Assembly (NCBI RefSeq): GCF_002218025.2
Contig: NZ_AP018681.1
Span: 186,001-250,000, forward strand
Source of the DNA: Vibrio casei
GTDB lineage: Bacteria; Pseudomonadota; Gammaproteobacteria; Enterobacterales; Vibrionaceae
Length of the DNA stretch: 64,000 nt
Direction of reading: 5' to 3'
Shown here: positions 8,162-17,251 of the stretch, one piece after another
Position numbering within the stretch: the first letter of the stretch is position 1
Layout of the letters: the number at the start of each line of letters is the position of its first letter
Position numbers and translations under genes: made by a program
Notes under the pieces: model-generated
The model's database searches: none
What the model saw: only the letters and a program-made list of their open reading frames with translations
What the model was told of the DNA's origin: nothing

Positions 8162-10129
8162 TTAGGCTGCTTCATGGCCTTGAAGAATATTAAGAACCTC
8201 TTCGATATCTTTGGTCGTGGTTAATTTCTCGATGGTCTCTGGATCATCAAGGGCATTAGTAATTTTAGTAATCACTTGAATATGTTCATCATTTTTAGCC
8301 GCAATACCAATGACTAATTTAGCGATGTCGTCTTTTTCTTCTCCAAATTTTACGCCAGAAGGGTATTGGCAGATGACAATGCCTGTTTTTAGCACCTTGT
8401 CTTTGGCTTCAACGGTGCCATGGGGCACGGCAATTGATTCACCTAAATAAGTGGTCACGAGTTTTTCACGCTCGAACATTGCATCAACATATTCTGGTTG
8501 GACGTAGCCCAGTTCAACTAATTGGTTGCCTGCAAAGCGAATGGCGTCCTCTTTATTGGAGGCGTGTAACCCGAGGTGAATATTTTTACGTTCGATATTA
8601 AAAACGGATGGGGTTTGCTCTTCAAAACTTTCATCATTTGCGGCAAGAATCGACATTTTGATGGCTTGATTATCGTTTGCAGCTTGTGGGCGCTGCGCAG
8701 CCAGTAACTGAGTGACAAGTTGGTTGTACATTTCACTGTCTAAAAAATTGACTAGTGATACGTGGTAAGCATTTGGTACATGTTTACGGGCACGGTCGGT
8801 TAAATCTTTATGAGTGATCACGATATCAACCCCTTCTGGCAAATTATTAATGGCTAAGTTAGTCACGCTAATATTCAAACCCGCTTGCTGGATTTTTTTG
8901 CGTAATAAACTTGCCCCCATTGCACTTGAACCCATGCCCGCATCACACGCGACAATAATGCTCGTGACTTTAGACATATCTAAGTTACCGCTTTGGCTTA
9001 CGGTTTTGTTGTGAGTGGCTGTGAGCTTGTCGCCTTTAGTCCCCGCTTTCATGTCTTTCATTTGAGATGTGGCTTTTTCTAGAGAATCTTTTCCACCATC
9101 TTCGTCTGTTGTTCGTTGAGATTTCATTAAAATCGCGGCAACCGTAAATGACACCATTGCGGCGCCAAAAATAGAGCATAGAACACCAATCATCGAGCTT
9201 TTTGGTGTCATTAATAAAACAGCAAAAATAGAACCCGGAGAAGCGGGGGAAACAATCCCAGCATTAAAGGCTGTTAAAATGAAAACACCGGTCATACCGC
9301 CGGCAATTGCCGCTAAGATCAAACGTGGATTCATTAAAATGTATGGGAAATAAATTTCGTGAATACCGCCAAAGAAATGAATGATGGATGCGCCACCTGC
9401 TGTTTGTTTTGCGGTACCTTTACCGAAGAACATATACGCTAATAAGATGCCTAAACCTGGCCCTGGATTCGCTTCAATTAAGAAGAAAATTGACTGGCCT
9501 GTTTCAGTGGCTTGTTGGATACCAAGTGGTGAAAAAATACCGTGGTTAATGGCATTGTTTAGGAAGAGGATTTTTGCAGGCTCAACAAAAATGGATGTTA
9601 AAGGAAGTAAATGAGCATTCACGAGGAAGTGAACCCCCGCGGCCAATACGCCAGATAAAACTTTAACGAATGGACCAATAAGCATAAAGGCAATAATGGC
9701 GCAAACCATGCCGATAATACCGGCAGAGAAGTTATTCACTAACATCTCAAAGCCACTTTTTACTTTTCCTTCAACACGCTTATCGAAAGTTTTGATTGCC
9801 CAACCTCCCATCGGGCCGACCATCATTGCCCCCATGAACATTGGAATATCCGTCCCGACAATTACGCCCATTGTCGTAATTGCGCCGACAACTGCACCAC
9901 GTTCCCCGCCGACTAATTTACCACCGGTATAACCTATCAGTAATGGTAGTAAGTAAGTGATCATAGGGCCAACCATCGACGCTAAAGTTTCATTTGGCAG
10001 CCAACCAGTTGGAATAAATAAAGCAGTAATAAAGCCCCAGGCGATAAACGCACCTATGTTGGGCATAACCATGTTAGAGAGGAAACGACCAAAATTTTGT
10101 ATCTTGATCTTAGCATCAGGTGATATCAT
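8162..10129 (-). CDS. mtlA: Mannitol-specific PTS transporter subunit IICBA
   Basis: A 655-residue fusion protein that takes up mannitol and phosphorylates it. Order: membrane IIC domain (about 1-340) with the substrate motif GGIHEIYFP at 254-262, a charged linker, IIB (about 385-475) with the phosphorylated C395 in [12 protein letters not shown], and IIA (about 508-650) with the phosphorylated H570 in ESIAVPHGT. Full length and all catalytic residues are present. It heads the mtlADR operon and has a long upstream region with three CRP sites and room for a long leader RNA. Confidence 0.97.
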   Translation of the reverse strand: MISPDAKIKIQNFGRFLSNMVMPNIGAFIAWGFITALFIPTGWLPNETLASMVGPMITYLLPLLIGYTGGKLVGGERGAVVGAITTMGVIVGTDIPMFMGAMMVGPMGGWAIKTFDKRVEGKVKSGFEMLVNNFSAGIIGMVCAIIAFMLIGPFVKVLSGVLAAGVHFLVNAHLLPLTSIFVEPAKILFLNNAINHGIFSPLGIQQATETGQSIFFLIEANPGPGLGILLAYMFFGKGTAKQTAGGASIIHFFGGIHEIYFPYILMNPRLILAAIAGGMTGVFILTAFNAGIVSPASPGSIFAVLLMTPKSSMIGVLCSIFGAAMVSFTVAAILMKSQRTTDEDGGKDSLEKATSQMKDMKAGTKGDKLTATHNKTVSQSGNLDMSKVTSIIVACDAGMGSSAMGASLLRKKIQQAGLNISVTNLAINNLPEGVDIVITHKDLTDRARKHVPNAYHVSLVNFLDSEMYNQLVTQLLAAQRPQAANDNQAIKMSILAANDESFEEQTPSVFNIERKNIHLGLHASNKEDAIRFAGNQLVELGYVQPEYVDAMFEREKLVTTYLGESIAVPHGTVEAKDKVLKTGIVICQYPSGVKFGEEKDDIAKLVIGIAAKNDEHIQVITKITNALDDPETIEKLTTTKDIEEVLNILQGHEAA

Positions 10130-10369
10130 AACGACTCCCGTTTGATGTTCTTAAATTATATTGTTGTTGTAATACGGTTCGCAAAAACCGCTGGTTGCTT
10201 AGTACTCAATCAATTTACCACATAATATTAAATTAGAACTGATAACGGGTTTTTTGTGACTTTATTCGTACTTCTGCATCATTTTTGAATTAAAAATGCG
10301 ATCTATTTTGCAGATATTTAATGTAATTTTATTACATTATTATAATTTCAATTTACCCCTCCGATTATT
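10130..10369. promoter_or_regulatory. Long mtlA leader region, possible antisense sRNA locus
   Basis: The nearest CRP site lies 241 bases upstream of the mtlA ATG, so a leader RNA of well over 100 bases is expected. In Vibrio cholerae the small RNA MtlS is transcribed antisense to the mtlA leader and blocks MtlA synthesis. Here the plus strand contains a GGGTTTTTT stretch (about 10247-10255) that can partly pair with AAAAACCG near 10187, a weak terminator candidate. This supports an MtlS-like RNA only by position and analogy. Confidence 0.3.
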
Positions 10370-10385
10370 GGTGATCTGCATCACA
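10370..10385. promoter_or_regulatory. CRP site 1 upstream of mtlA
   Basis: GGTGATCTGCATCACA fits the TGTGA-N6-TCACA consensus with one mismatch. It is the site closest to mtlA and one of three within 112 bases. Confidence 0.7.
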
Positions 10386-10414
10386 ATTATCGCTTGATGC
10401 TCGGTGATATTTAT

Positions 10415-10430
10415 TGTGATTGATGTCACT
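10415..10430. promoter_or_regulatory. CRP site 2 upstream of mtlA
   Basis: TGTGATTGATGTCACT matches the CRP consensus TGTGA-N6-TCACA at nine of ten positions. Confidence 0.75.
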
Positions 10431-10465
10431 AAATAATAAATGCCCATCCTTTTCTTAAAATTTTT

Positions 10466-10481
10466 AGTGATATATATCACG
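10466..10481. promoter_or_regulatory. CRP site 3 upstream of mtlA
   Basis: AGTGATATATATCACG is a near-perfect palindrome with the GTGA-N6-TCAC core. Centre-to-centre spacings between the three sites are 45 and 51 bases. Confidence 0.65.
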
Positions 10482-10587
10482 CGAATTTATTTATTTAGAT
10501 TTATAAAATAATTCATAGGATGAATGGTTGGGTGTTGTGTAATTAAGTAACGAAAAGTGAAGTGATGTCTTTGTTGCTATTATAGAC

Positions 10588-10620
10588 AAAAAAATCCCTG
10601 CTTATAGGGATAGGCAGGGA
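10588..10620 (-). terminator. Intrinsic terminator downstream of the pirin gene
   Basis: Read on the minus strand, a TCCCTGC/GCAGGGA stem is followed by seven T. It lies 114 bases past the pirin stop and would insulate it from the mtlA promoter region. Confidence 0.75.
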
Positions 10621-10733
10621 GTGGCTTATTATGTCCCTTACGGGCTGATGCGAATCAGAAGCACAATAGATAAATTTTAGACTGATATCTTAATCTTTGG
10701 GTATTAAATAATCATGAACCTTCAGTGTACTTT

Positions 10734-11609
10734 TTAATATTGATGAAATTTACCCGCTTGATAATCATTAATAGCTTGGTTAATTTCATCCATACTGTTC
10801 ATCACAAATGGGCCATAGTGGACGACGGGTTCGTCAATAGGTTCACCCACAAAAATCAGCAGTCCCGTATCAGAATCCGATGTTATTTCAATTTCATCAT
10901 GGCTATTATCCAATGGGGTAATAGGTTTCATGATGGCAAAATCACTTTGCTTTAATGATTTATCTGAAACAGTCACATCACCTTTATAGACATAAATAAG
11001 TGCATTATGGTGACTGGGTATTTTGAGTGAAATAGTGCTGCCTGCTTGGGCTTTCCAATCGGCCACGGTAGCTGGAACACCCGTGTCCGTTAATGGGCCT
11101 TGTAGTGGTTCACCATTGGCGACTAAGTCACCCGATAAAATACGCAGCAGGTTCGTTTCGGTTATAAATTTTTCAGTAATTGATTCAGGCTGAAAATCAA
11201 AATATTTAGCAGGCTTCATTTTGTCGCGTGCTGGTTGATTAATCCAAATCTGAAAACCGTGTAATTGACCATCTTCCATGATCGGCATTTCGCTGTGGAT
11301 CACGCCTTGTCCGGCTGCCATCCATTGTGCGCCACCGCTGCGTAATTCGCCTACATTGCCCATATGATCTTTGTGCTGAAAGTGTCCATTCATCATATAG
11401 GTTAAGGTTTCTATACCGCGATGGGGATGTGGAGGGAAACCACCCACATAATCTTTTTTGTCGTCAGCTTTTAATTCATCCACCATTAAAAACGGTGAGA
11501 AGTATTTATTATTAAAACCAGCAACACGACGAATTTTTACCCCATCACCATCGGATGTATTTTGAGATTGCATGACGAAATGCACGGGACGTTGATTTAA
11601 TTGAGACAT
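10734..11609 (-). CDS. Pirin-family cupin protein
   Basis: 291 residues in the two-cupin pirin fold. The metal-binding residues are visible as H61 and H63 in PPHPHRGIET, H105 in GVIHSEMP, and E107, matching the three His and one Glu of human pirin. Bacterial pirins include quercetin-dioxygenase-like enzymes and regulators of central metabolism, so the exact role is open. The ATG at 11609 has GAGG nearby upstream and starts with MSQLNQRPVHF; the longer upstream frame has no family similarity and was rejected. Confidence 0.88.
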   Translation of the reverse strand: MSQLNQRPVHFVMQSQNTSDGDGVKIRRVAGFNNKYFSPFLMVDELKADDKKDYVGGFPPHPHRGIETLTYMMNGHFQHKDHMGNVGELRSGGAQWMAAGQGVIHSEMPIMEDGQLHGFQIWINQPARDKMKPAKYFDFQPESITEKFITETNLLRILSGDLVANGEPLQGPLTDTGVPATVADWKAQAGSTISLKIPSHHNALIYVYKGDVTVSDKSLKQSDFAIMKPITPLDNSHDEIEITSDSDTGLLIFVGEPIDEPVVHYGPFVMNSMDEINQAINDYQAGKFHQY

Positions 11610-11693
11610 AGTTACCTCGGGATGGTTGTTAGTTAATATGCATTCATAATAGGGCAAGATATTGTGCTTGATGATGGGGGTAGATAAATTAAC

Positions 11694-11714
11694 TTGTTCG
11701 AAAAAATCGAACAA
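11694..11714. promoter_or_regulatory. Perfect inverted repeat upstream of pirin
   Basis: TTGTTCGA and TCGAACAA, 8 bp each, are separated by five A. The repeat is 85 bases upstream of the pirin start, where an operator would be expected. Pirin genes are often controlled by a nearby repressor, but none is identified here. Confidence 0.45.
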
Positions 11715-11916
11715 CAAAAGTGGTCATGCATGTAAGTGCGATGTATGCAGCGGCTATGAATGCACCTTTAAGCGAAGAGTGTGCGGTGGGGACTGTCATG
11801 ATCATTGATTCCACTTATAAAATGACATAGCTTAGTGATATGCCTCAGATTTGTAACAATTTATAAATATATTTTGCATTAATATAACGATAAAGATAAC
11901 CGTCATGGAGAACAGG

Positions 11917-12993
11917 ATGTTCAACCTTCAAAAAAAACCTTTACTGGCCTTAATTGGCTCACTTGCTGCTTTATCCACTATGTATACCACTAACGCTTTC
12001 GCGCAAGATACCGCTGCTGTTAAAAACACAGAAATCACTGTTGGCGCACTACACTTCACCAGCCATGCTGCAACCTTTGTTGCGCTTGAACGTGGGTACT
12101 TTAAGCAGCAAAGTTTGGATGTGAAACTGAAATTCTTTCAAGCGGCGCAACCAATGGCAGTTGCGGTAGCATCTAAAGATGTTGATTATGCGGTGACCGC
12201 AATGTCGGGTGGTTTGATTTCCTTGGCTGATAAAGGCGCGATCAAAATCATCGGTGGTTCATTGTCGGAAGATCCGAAGGTGAGTGGTCAAAAGATTGTG
12301 GTTTCCAATAAAGCGTTTGAATCTGGCGTGACAGATCCATCTAAACTCGATGGCAAGACGTGGGCGATTTCCCAGAAAGGATCGTCGTTCCATTATGTTG
12401 GCGCACAAATTGAAGCGCAAGATCATATCACCATGCACTTTAAACCATTGCAAAAAGTCGGCGCGATTATTGGAGCAATGAAATCAGGCCAAGTAGATGC
12501 ATGGTCGATTGTGCCACATATTGCTAAGCCTTTGGCGGATGCTGGCGCGGTTCATATTATTGGTAATGTGTCGGATTACTTGCCTAATTACCAAGTCACC
12601 ACCATTTTCACCTCTACCCATAATGCAACTCAAGAACGCGATCAAACTCAAGCATTCCTAACGGCCATTGCGAAAGGGGCGGCAGATTATAATGCGGCTA
12701 TGATTGATCATACTGTTGGTCAAAAAGGTGAAGAGGATATGGTGAAACTGATCCATAAATATATCTATACTGATCAGCCTTTAGAAAAAGCAGCACCAAG
12801 CATCATCAATGGTTCAATGCGTTTAAATGCTGATAACGTCCTAAATATGGCATCGTTACAAAATCAATTAGATTGGTTCCAAAAAGGTAAGATGGTTAAC
12901 ACTTCAATTAAACTGACCGACATTGTCGATACTCATTATGTGAAAACGATTGATGAAAAATCAATGGATGCGAAAAAAGAGCCGACTAAATAA
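11917..12993 (+). CDS. NMT1/SsuA-type ABC substrate-binding protein
   Basis: 358 residues with a signal peptide ending near NAFA (about residue 30). The mature protein (EITVGALHFTSHAATFVALERGYF) belongs to the NMT1/SsuA/TauA group, which binds aliphatic sulfonates, taurine, nitrate or thiamin pyrimidines. The ATG at 11917 was preferred to one 12 bases upstream because GGAG lies six bases before it. It forms an operon with the ATPase (29-base gap) and permease. No thiamin riboswitch or sulfonate monooxygenase gene is adjacent, so the substrate is unassigned. Confidence 0.83.
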   Translation: MFNLQKKPLLALIGSLAALSTMYTTNAFAQDTAAVKNTEITVGALHFTSHAATFVALERGYFKQQSLDVKLKFFQAAQPMAVAVASKDVDYAVTAMSGGLISLADKGAIKIIGGSLSEDPKVSGQKIVVSNKAFESGVTDPSKLDGKTWAISQKGSSFHYVGAQIEAQDHITMHFKPLQKVGAIIGAMKSGQVDAWSIVPHIAKPLADAGAVHIIGNVSDYLPNYQVTTIFTSTHNATQERDQTQAFLTAIAKGAADYNAAMIDHTVGQKGEEDMVKLIHKYIYTDQPLEKAAPSIINGSMRLNADNVLNMASLQNQLDWFQKGKMVNTSIKLTDIVDTHYVKTIDEKSMDAKKEPTK

Positions 12994-13022
12994 GTACCCA
13001 TTAAATAACGACCAAGGACATT

Positions 13023-13790
13023 ATGAATTTAAGTATTGAACAGCTGGGTCATTCGTACGGACAAATGGAAGTACTGCGTGATATTAACTTGGATATCCCA
13101 ACCGGAAAAATTGTGTGTATTGTGGGTCCTTCTGGTTGCGGAAAATCGACCTTATTACGTTTAATTGGCGGTTTAGAGCAAGCGAGCAGTGGGAATGTGT
13201 TACAAGTGGGCGAGCCGCCACAGGCCTGTTTGAATCCACTTACTTATGTATTTCAACACTTTGCATTGCTGCCTTGGCGCTCGGTGGAAGGTAATATCAG
13301 TGTGGTACTGGAAGATCATAAGCTCCCAAAAGCACAAGTGCAGAGCATTATTACGGATGTTCTGGCGCGCACCAATTTAAGTGATTTTCGACACGCACTC
13401 CCTACACAATTATCCGGCGGAATGAAACAACGAGTGGCAATTGCGCGTGCTTTAGCGGTGAAACCGGCAGTGATGTTGATGGATGAACCTTTGTCGGCAC
13501 TCGACAGCCAAACCCGTGAATTATTAATGGATGATTTGGTGGGTTTGTGGACCAAAGCACCTTTCACCGCAGTATACGTCACGCATAACTTAAATGAAGC
13601 GGTGCGTCTTGGGCATAAAATTGTGGTGCTATCGCGCCGCCCTGGTTGCATTCATGAAGTGGTGGTAATTGACACACCATTGAATGAGCGCCATGCGGGA
13701 GATGCTGAGTTAGCCCAAAAGCAATCTTACTTATGGAACTTAATGCGAGATGAAGCGATGGCCGCAGAAGGAGAGTTGATCAATGGATAA
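13023..13790 (+). CDS. ABC transporter ATPase, SsuB/TauB type
   Basis: 255 residues. Walker A is GPSGCGKST (35-43), the signature is LSGGMKQR, Walker B is VMLMDEPLSALD, and the switch His is in YVTHNLNEA. It powers import for the binding protein upstream and overlaps the permease start by 8 bases, which indicates translational coupling. Confidence 0.9.
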   Translation: MNLSIEQLGHSYGQMEVLRDINLDIPTGKIVCIVGPSGCGKSTLLRLIGGLEQASSGNVLQVGEPPQACLNPLTYVFQHFALLPWRSVEGNISVVLEDHKLPKAQVQSIITDVLARTNLSDFRHALPTQLSGGMKQRVAIARALAVKPAVMLMDEPLSALDSQTRELLMDDLVGLWTKAPFTAVYVTHNLNEAVRLGHKIVVLSRRPGCIHEVVVIDTPLNERHAGDAELAQKQSYLWNLMRDEAMAAEGELING

Positions 13791-14577
13791 CTTAACTCAA
13801 AAACCGGTGCCATTTCGCGGTGGTGGCTTTGCTCCTCAGCCGAAACCTTGGGTTGGCGTTATTGTATTTGTAGCATTGATTGCGTTGTGGGAGTTAGGTT
13901 CTCGCTCTGGATTTCTGTCACCACTAACCGTTCCTCAACCTTCTAAGGTGTGGGCAACCTTTGTCGATCTTTATCAAAGCGGTTTGTTATGGCAACAACT
14001 GTTGCCGTCATTAACTCGTTTAGCCGTGGGGGCGAGTATTGGTGTGTTGCTCGGCATCAGCTTAGGGTTAATGATCGGTTTGTTTTCATTAGCGCGAGCA
14101 GGGTTAGTACCATTAATCTCGGCGATTTTTCCGATACCTAAAATCGCATTATTGCCATTGTTTGTGATTTGGTTTGGGATTGATGAAGCGTCTAAATATG
14201 CTCTCATCGCTTTTGGTACTTTTACTCCAACCGTCGTTGCCACTTACGGCGCGGTTGATAATGTTGATCGTTCGCTCATTCGTATGGGGCAGAGCTTCTC
14301 AATGTCGTGGTTTTCAATTGTGCGTAAAATCGTACTGCCGGGTGCCATGCCGGGCATTTTATCCGGTTTGCGTGTCAGTTTAGCGATTGCGATAATCTTG
14401 CTGGTGGCTGCGGAAATGCTTGGCGCTGAATATGGTATTGGCGCGTATATTCTTGAAGCTGGTTCGCTGTACGATCTCGATCGTTTATTTACTGGTGTGG
14501 CGATATTGTCTCTGCTTGGCATCATTATTAGCTTTGTAATTGGACAAGTAGAAAAGCGGCTGTTGAAGTGGCGTTAG
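13783..14577 (+). CDS. ABC transporter permease, SsuC/TauC type
   Basis: A 264-residue inner-membrane protein with about six membrane segments and the EAA-type cytoplasmic loop (about 170-200, around GQSFSMSWFSIVRKIVLPGAM) that contacts the ATPase. It is the last gene of the three-gene importer and is followed by a strong terminator. Family is secure; the transported compound is not known. Confidence 0.9.
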   Translation: MDNLTQKPVPFRGGGFAPQPKPWVGVIVFVALIALWELGSRSGFLSPLTVPQPSKVWATFVDLYQSGLLWQQLLPSLTRLAVGASIGVLLGISLGLMIGLFSLARAGLVPLISAIFPIPKIALLPLFVIWFGIDEASKYALIAFGTFTPTVVATYGAVDNVDRSLIRMGQSFSMSWFSIVRKIVLPGAMPGILSGLRVSLAIAIILLVAAEMLGAEYGIGAYILEAGSLYDLDRLFTGVAILSLLGIIISFVIGQVEKRLLKWR

Positions 14578-14600
14578 AATTTAATTATTGATATGGCGAT

Positions 14601-14642
14601 AAATGCCCCACGAAGATTATTTGTCTCGTGGGGCATTTTTTT
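14601..14642 (+). terminator. Strong terminator after the ABC importer
   Basis: A perfect 13-bp stem (AAATGCCCCACGA with TCGTGGGGCATTT) is followed by a T-run. Confidence 0.92.
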
Positions 14643-14752
14643 ATTTGGTTTTGGACAATTTCGTGTTAAGCACAAAACCAACTGAGGCCCTATTCAGATC
14701 AGAAAATATACTTATCAAATGAATTAGATTAAATAATGACATGATGGCCAAA

Positions 14753-15697
14753 TTATTGATTTGTTCCTTTTCGTAATATCTCAATATGTCGCTTAGGCGA
14801 TATTCCAAAAAGCCGAGTATATTCACGACTAAAATGTGAAGGACTTTCATAGCCTACTTGAAATGCTGCACTTGATGCACCGGAATTATCGTTAAGCATC
14901 AGACGTTGGGCTTCGTTTAATCGTAACCATTTTTGATACTGCAAAGGACTCATCGATGTATGTTTACGAAAATGGTGATACAAGGTCGTCGTACTCATTT
15001 GTAAATGTGAAGCCAACTCTTCAATATTTAATGGTTCGGAATAATGCATTCGAAGCCAACCTATGGCTTTAGATATTCGATTAGCTTGATTTCCCGATGA
15101 TGCAATCTGCCAAATCCGACTAGCAAGATCGCTAGTTAAAAGGCGGTAATGAATTTCTCTCACGATGAGTGGCGAAAGTGTTGTAATAGCTTCAGGCTCA
15201 TCTAGTAGATCTAATAACCGAATAAACGGTGCCAATAAATCAGACGTAACGGCTCCTATGGCAGAGCTTCCATTGATAGGACTATCATGAGGAGAATTCA
15301 TACCATTTTGAGCAATAATATCGGCCATGAGCTGCATATCAATTTTTAACATCAACCCTAAACAAGGATTATCCAAACTGGCTTCGATTACTTGCGAGCT
15401 AGCAGGCATATCTAATGAATTGAGTAAAAAATGTTGTGTATCATAGGTGAAGTTTTGCTCTCCAACTAACAACTGCTTAGTTCCTTGCACGACAAAAAGA
15501 ACACTTGGTTCAATTGTACAAGCGCAAGGTTTCGCGACCACTTCCCGACGAAACAGAGACAAGCTTTCAATTAACGTAGAACTATCTTCATTGCCTACCG
15601 TTTTTTGCTCGATAATCCTAGCTAACTTAGCCTGCATATCACTGATATTTATATCTAACTGTTTATTTTCAGCTCTCGATTCGTGTTGAGCAATCAT
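14753..15697 (-). CDS. AraC-family transcriptional regulator
   Basis: 314 residues. An N-terminal cupin-like sensing domain of the AraC_N type (about 30-190, including CACTIEPSVLFVVQGTKQLL) precedes two helix-turn-helix motifs in the C-terminal 100 residues (LNIEELASHLQMSTTTLYHHF and the GYESPSHFSREYTRLFG signature). It is divergent from the exported hydrolase at 15991 and probably controls that gene, the MFS exporter and the cyclophilin-like gene. The intervening 293 bases contain no other gene. Confidence 0.9.
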   Translation of the reverse strand: MIAQHESRAENKQLDINISDMQAKLARIIEQKTVGNEDSSTLIESLSLFRREVVAKPCACTIEPSVLFVVQGTKQLLVGEQNFTYDTQHFLLNSLDMPASSQVIEASLDNPCLGLMLKIDMQLMADIIAQNGMNSPHDSPINGSSAIGAVTSDLLAPFIRLLDLLDEPEAITTLSPLIVREIHYRLLTSDLASRIWQIASSGNQANRISKAIGWLRMHYSEPLNIEELASHLQMSTTTLYHHFRKHTSMSPLQYQKWLRLNEAQRLMLNDNSGASSAAFQVGYESPSHFSREYTRLFGISPKRHIEILRKGTNQ

Positions 15698-15990
15698 TCA
15701 ATATTCCTCAAATTGGATTTACTTAATAATAGGTCGATCCATACCTAGAGTCACCTGAAATTTTATCCATTCGGTGTATTAGGCAAGCATTGAGTAGGAT
15801 CTTGTTAACGTAAATCGGACAAAACTGTAAAACTAAATACTAGTAAAACAAACCATCGCCTTTATTTCATTATTTATGGCAAATATGAATGCCTATCACA
15901 CGGGTAGTAAAGACTCATGACGTTCCAATATTTGAACGTTTTATGCAAGGTGTGCTCAGCAATACTCGCTCAATTTATCAGGAGAAAACC

Positions 15991-17097
15991 ATGGATAAAT
16001 CCATTAAAAATACCAGCATTACTTCTAAAAAAAATGAAGCCAATGAAGGACGTAGAAATATGATGAAAATGACTGGAGCAAGCGTTATTGCTTTAGGTTT
16101 GAGCACGATAGTATCAACTCAAGCTTTTGCTCAATCATCATTAAAGTTAAGCGATGAATGGGACAAAAAATTTGCCAAAAGTAACAAGGTCGATCATAAA
16201 AAAGTCACATTCAAAAATCGCTATGGTATTACTCTCGTTGCCGACCTTTACCAACCCAAGGATGCCTCAGGTCAATTACCAGCGATAGTTGTTGGTGGAC
16301 CTTTTGGTGCAGTGAAAGAACAATCGTCAGGTCTTTACGCTCAAACAATGGCTGAGCGTGGTTTTGTTACGCTTGCTTTTGATCCGTCTTACACAGGTGA
16401 AAGTGGTGGTGAGCCGCGTAACATTGCATCACCTGATATCAATACGGAAGACTTTAGCGCTGCAGTAGATTGTATTGGTATACAAGAAAATGTGGATCGT
16501 GAGCGTATCGGGATGATAGGTGTATGTGGTTGGGGTGGTATGGCACTAAATGCGGTCGCCGTCGATAAACGTGTCAAAGCTGTTGTCACCAGCACTATGT
16601 ACGACATGACCCGCGTTATGTCTAAGGGTTATAACGACAGTGTCACTCTAGAGCAGCGCGCACAGGTACTAGCGCAACTGAACCAACAACGTTGGCAAGA
16701 TGCAAACAATGGCACGCCAGCCTATCAAGCACCTTACAACGTATTGAAAGGTGGCGAATCTCAATTTATGGTTGATTACCATGAGTACTATATGACACCA
16801 CGCGGTTATCACCCACGTGCAGTGAACTCGGGTAATGCTTGGTCGCAAACTACACCACTATCCTTTATAAACATGCCGATATTAACTTACATTAAAGAAA
16901 TTTCACCACGTCCTATTCTGTTCATTCATGGTGAAAAAGCACATTCACGTTATTTTAGTGAAACGGCCTATGAGAATGCTGCTGAGCCAAAAGAGTTAAT
17001 GATTATTCCCGGTGCTAGCCATATTGATTTATATGATCAAATGGATGTCATTCCGTTTGACAAGCTCACCAGTTTCTTCAAACAACATCTCGCTTAA
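15991..17097 (+). CDS. Exported alpha/beta hydrolase with Cys nucleophile elbow
   Basis: 368 residues. The N-terminus carries a twin Arg at 21-22 (GRRNMMKMTG) and a hydrophobic stretch ending in AFA near 47, so Tat-type export is plausible. The alpha/beta hydrolase core has its nucleophile elbow as IGVCGWGG, with C179 in place of the usual Ser, as in dienelactone hydrolases; H344 in PGASHID is the likely catalytic His. The ATG at 15991 follows CAGGAGAAAACC, a strong ribosome site; an upstream in-frame start at 15889 lacks one. The substrate is unknown. Confidence 0.85.
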   Translation: MDKSIKNTSITSKKNEANEGRRNMMKMTGASVIALGLSTIVSTQAFAQSSLKLSDEWDKKFAKSNKVDHKKVTFKNRYGITLVADLYQPKDASGQLPAIVVGGPFGAVKEQSSGLYAQTMAERGFVTLAFDPSYTGESGGEPRNIASPDINTEDFSAAVDCIGIQENVDRERIGMIGVCGWGGMALNAVAVDKRVKAVVTSTMYDMTRVMSKGYNDSVTLEQRAQVLAQLNQQRWQDANNGTPAYQAPYNVLKGGESQFMVDYHEYYMTPRGYHPRAVNSGNAWSQTTPLSFINMPILTYIKEISPRPILFIHGEKAHSRYFSETAYENAAEPKELMIIPGASHIDLYDQMDVIPFDKLTSFFKQHLA

Positions 17098-17251
17098 TCG
17101 ATAGTTAGCTATTTGTCGTTACATGGTTGGTATGGGCATAAGAGCGATTTTTGCCCTATTAACTAATTAATTGAATCCGGCTTTTGAAACCACGTGTGTT
17201 GTTTAATCACATGAGGTACTTCTATAAAATAAAGGCAAAATAAACGAACTT

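Noticed and set aside
10370..10481. FNR sites in the mannitol promoter
   Set aside because: The palindromes fit TGTGA-N6-TCACA (CRP) better than TTGAT-N4-ATCAA.
11718..11916. Possible thiamin riboswitch upstream of the NMT1-type binding protein
   Set aside because: The conserved CUGAGA-type core and partner helix are absent.
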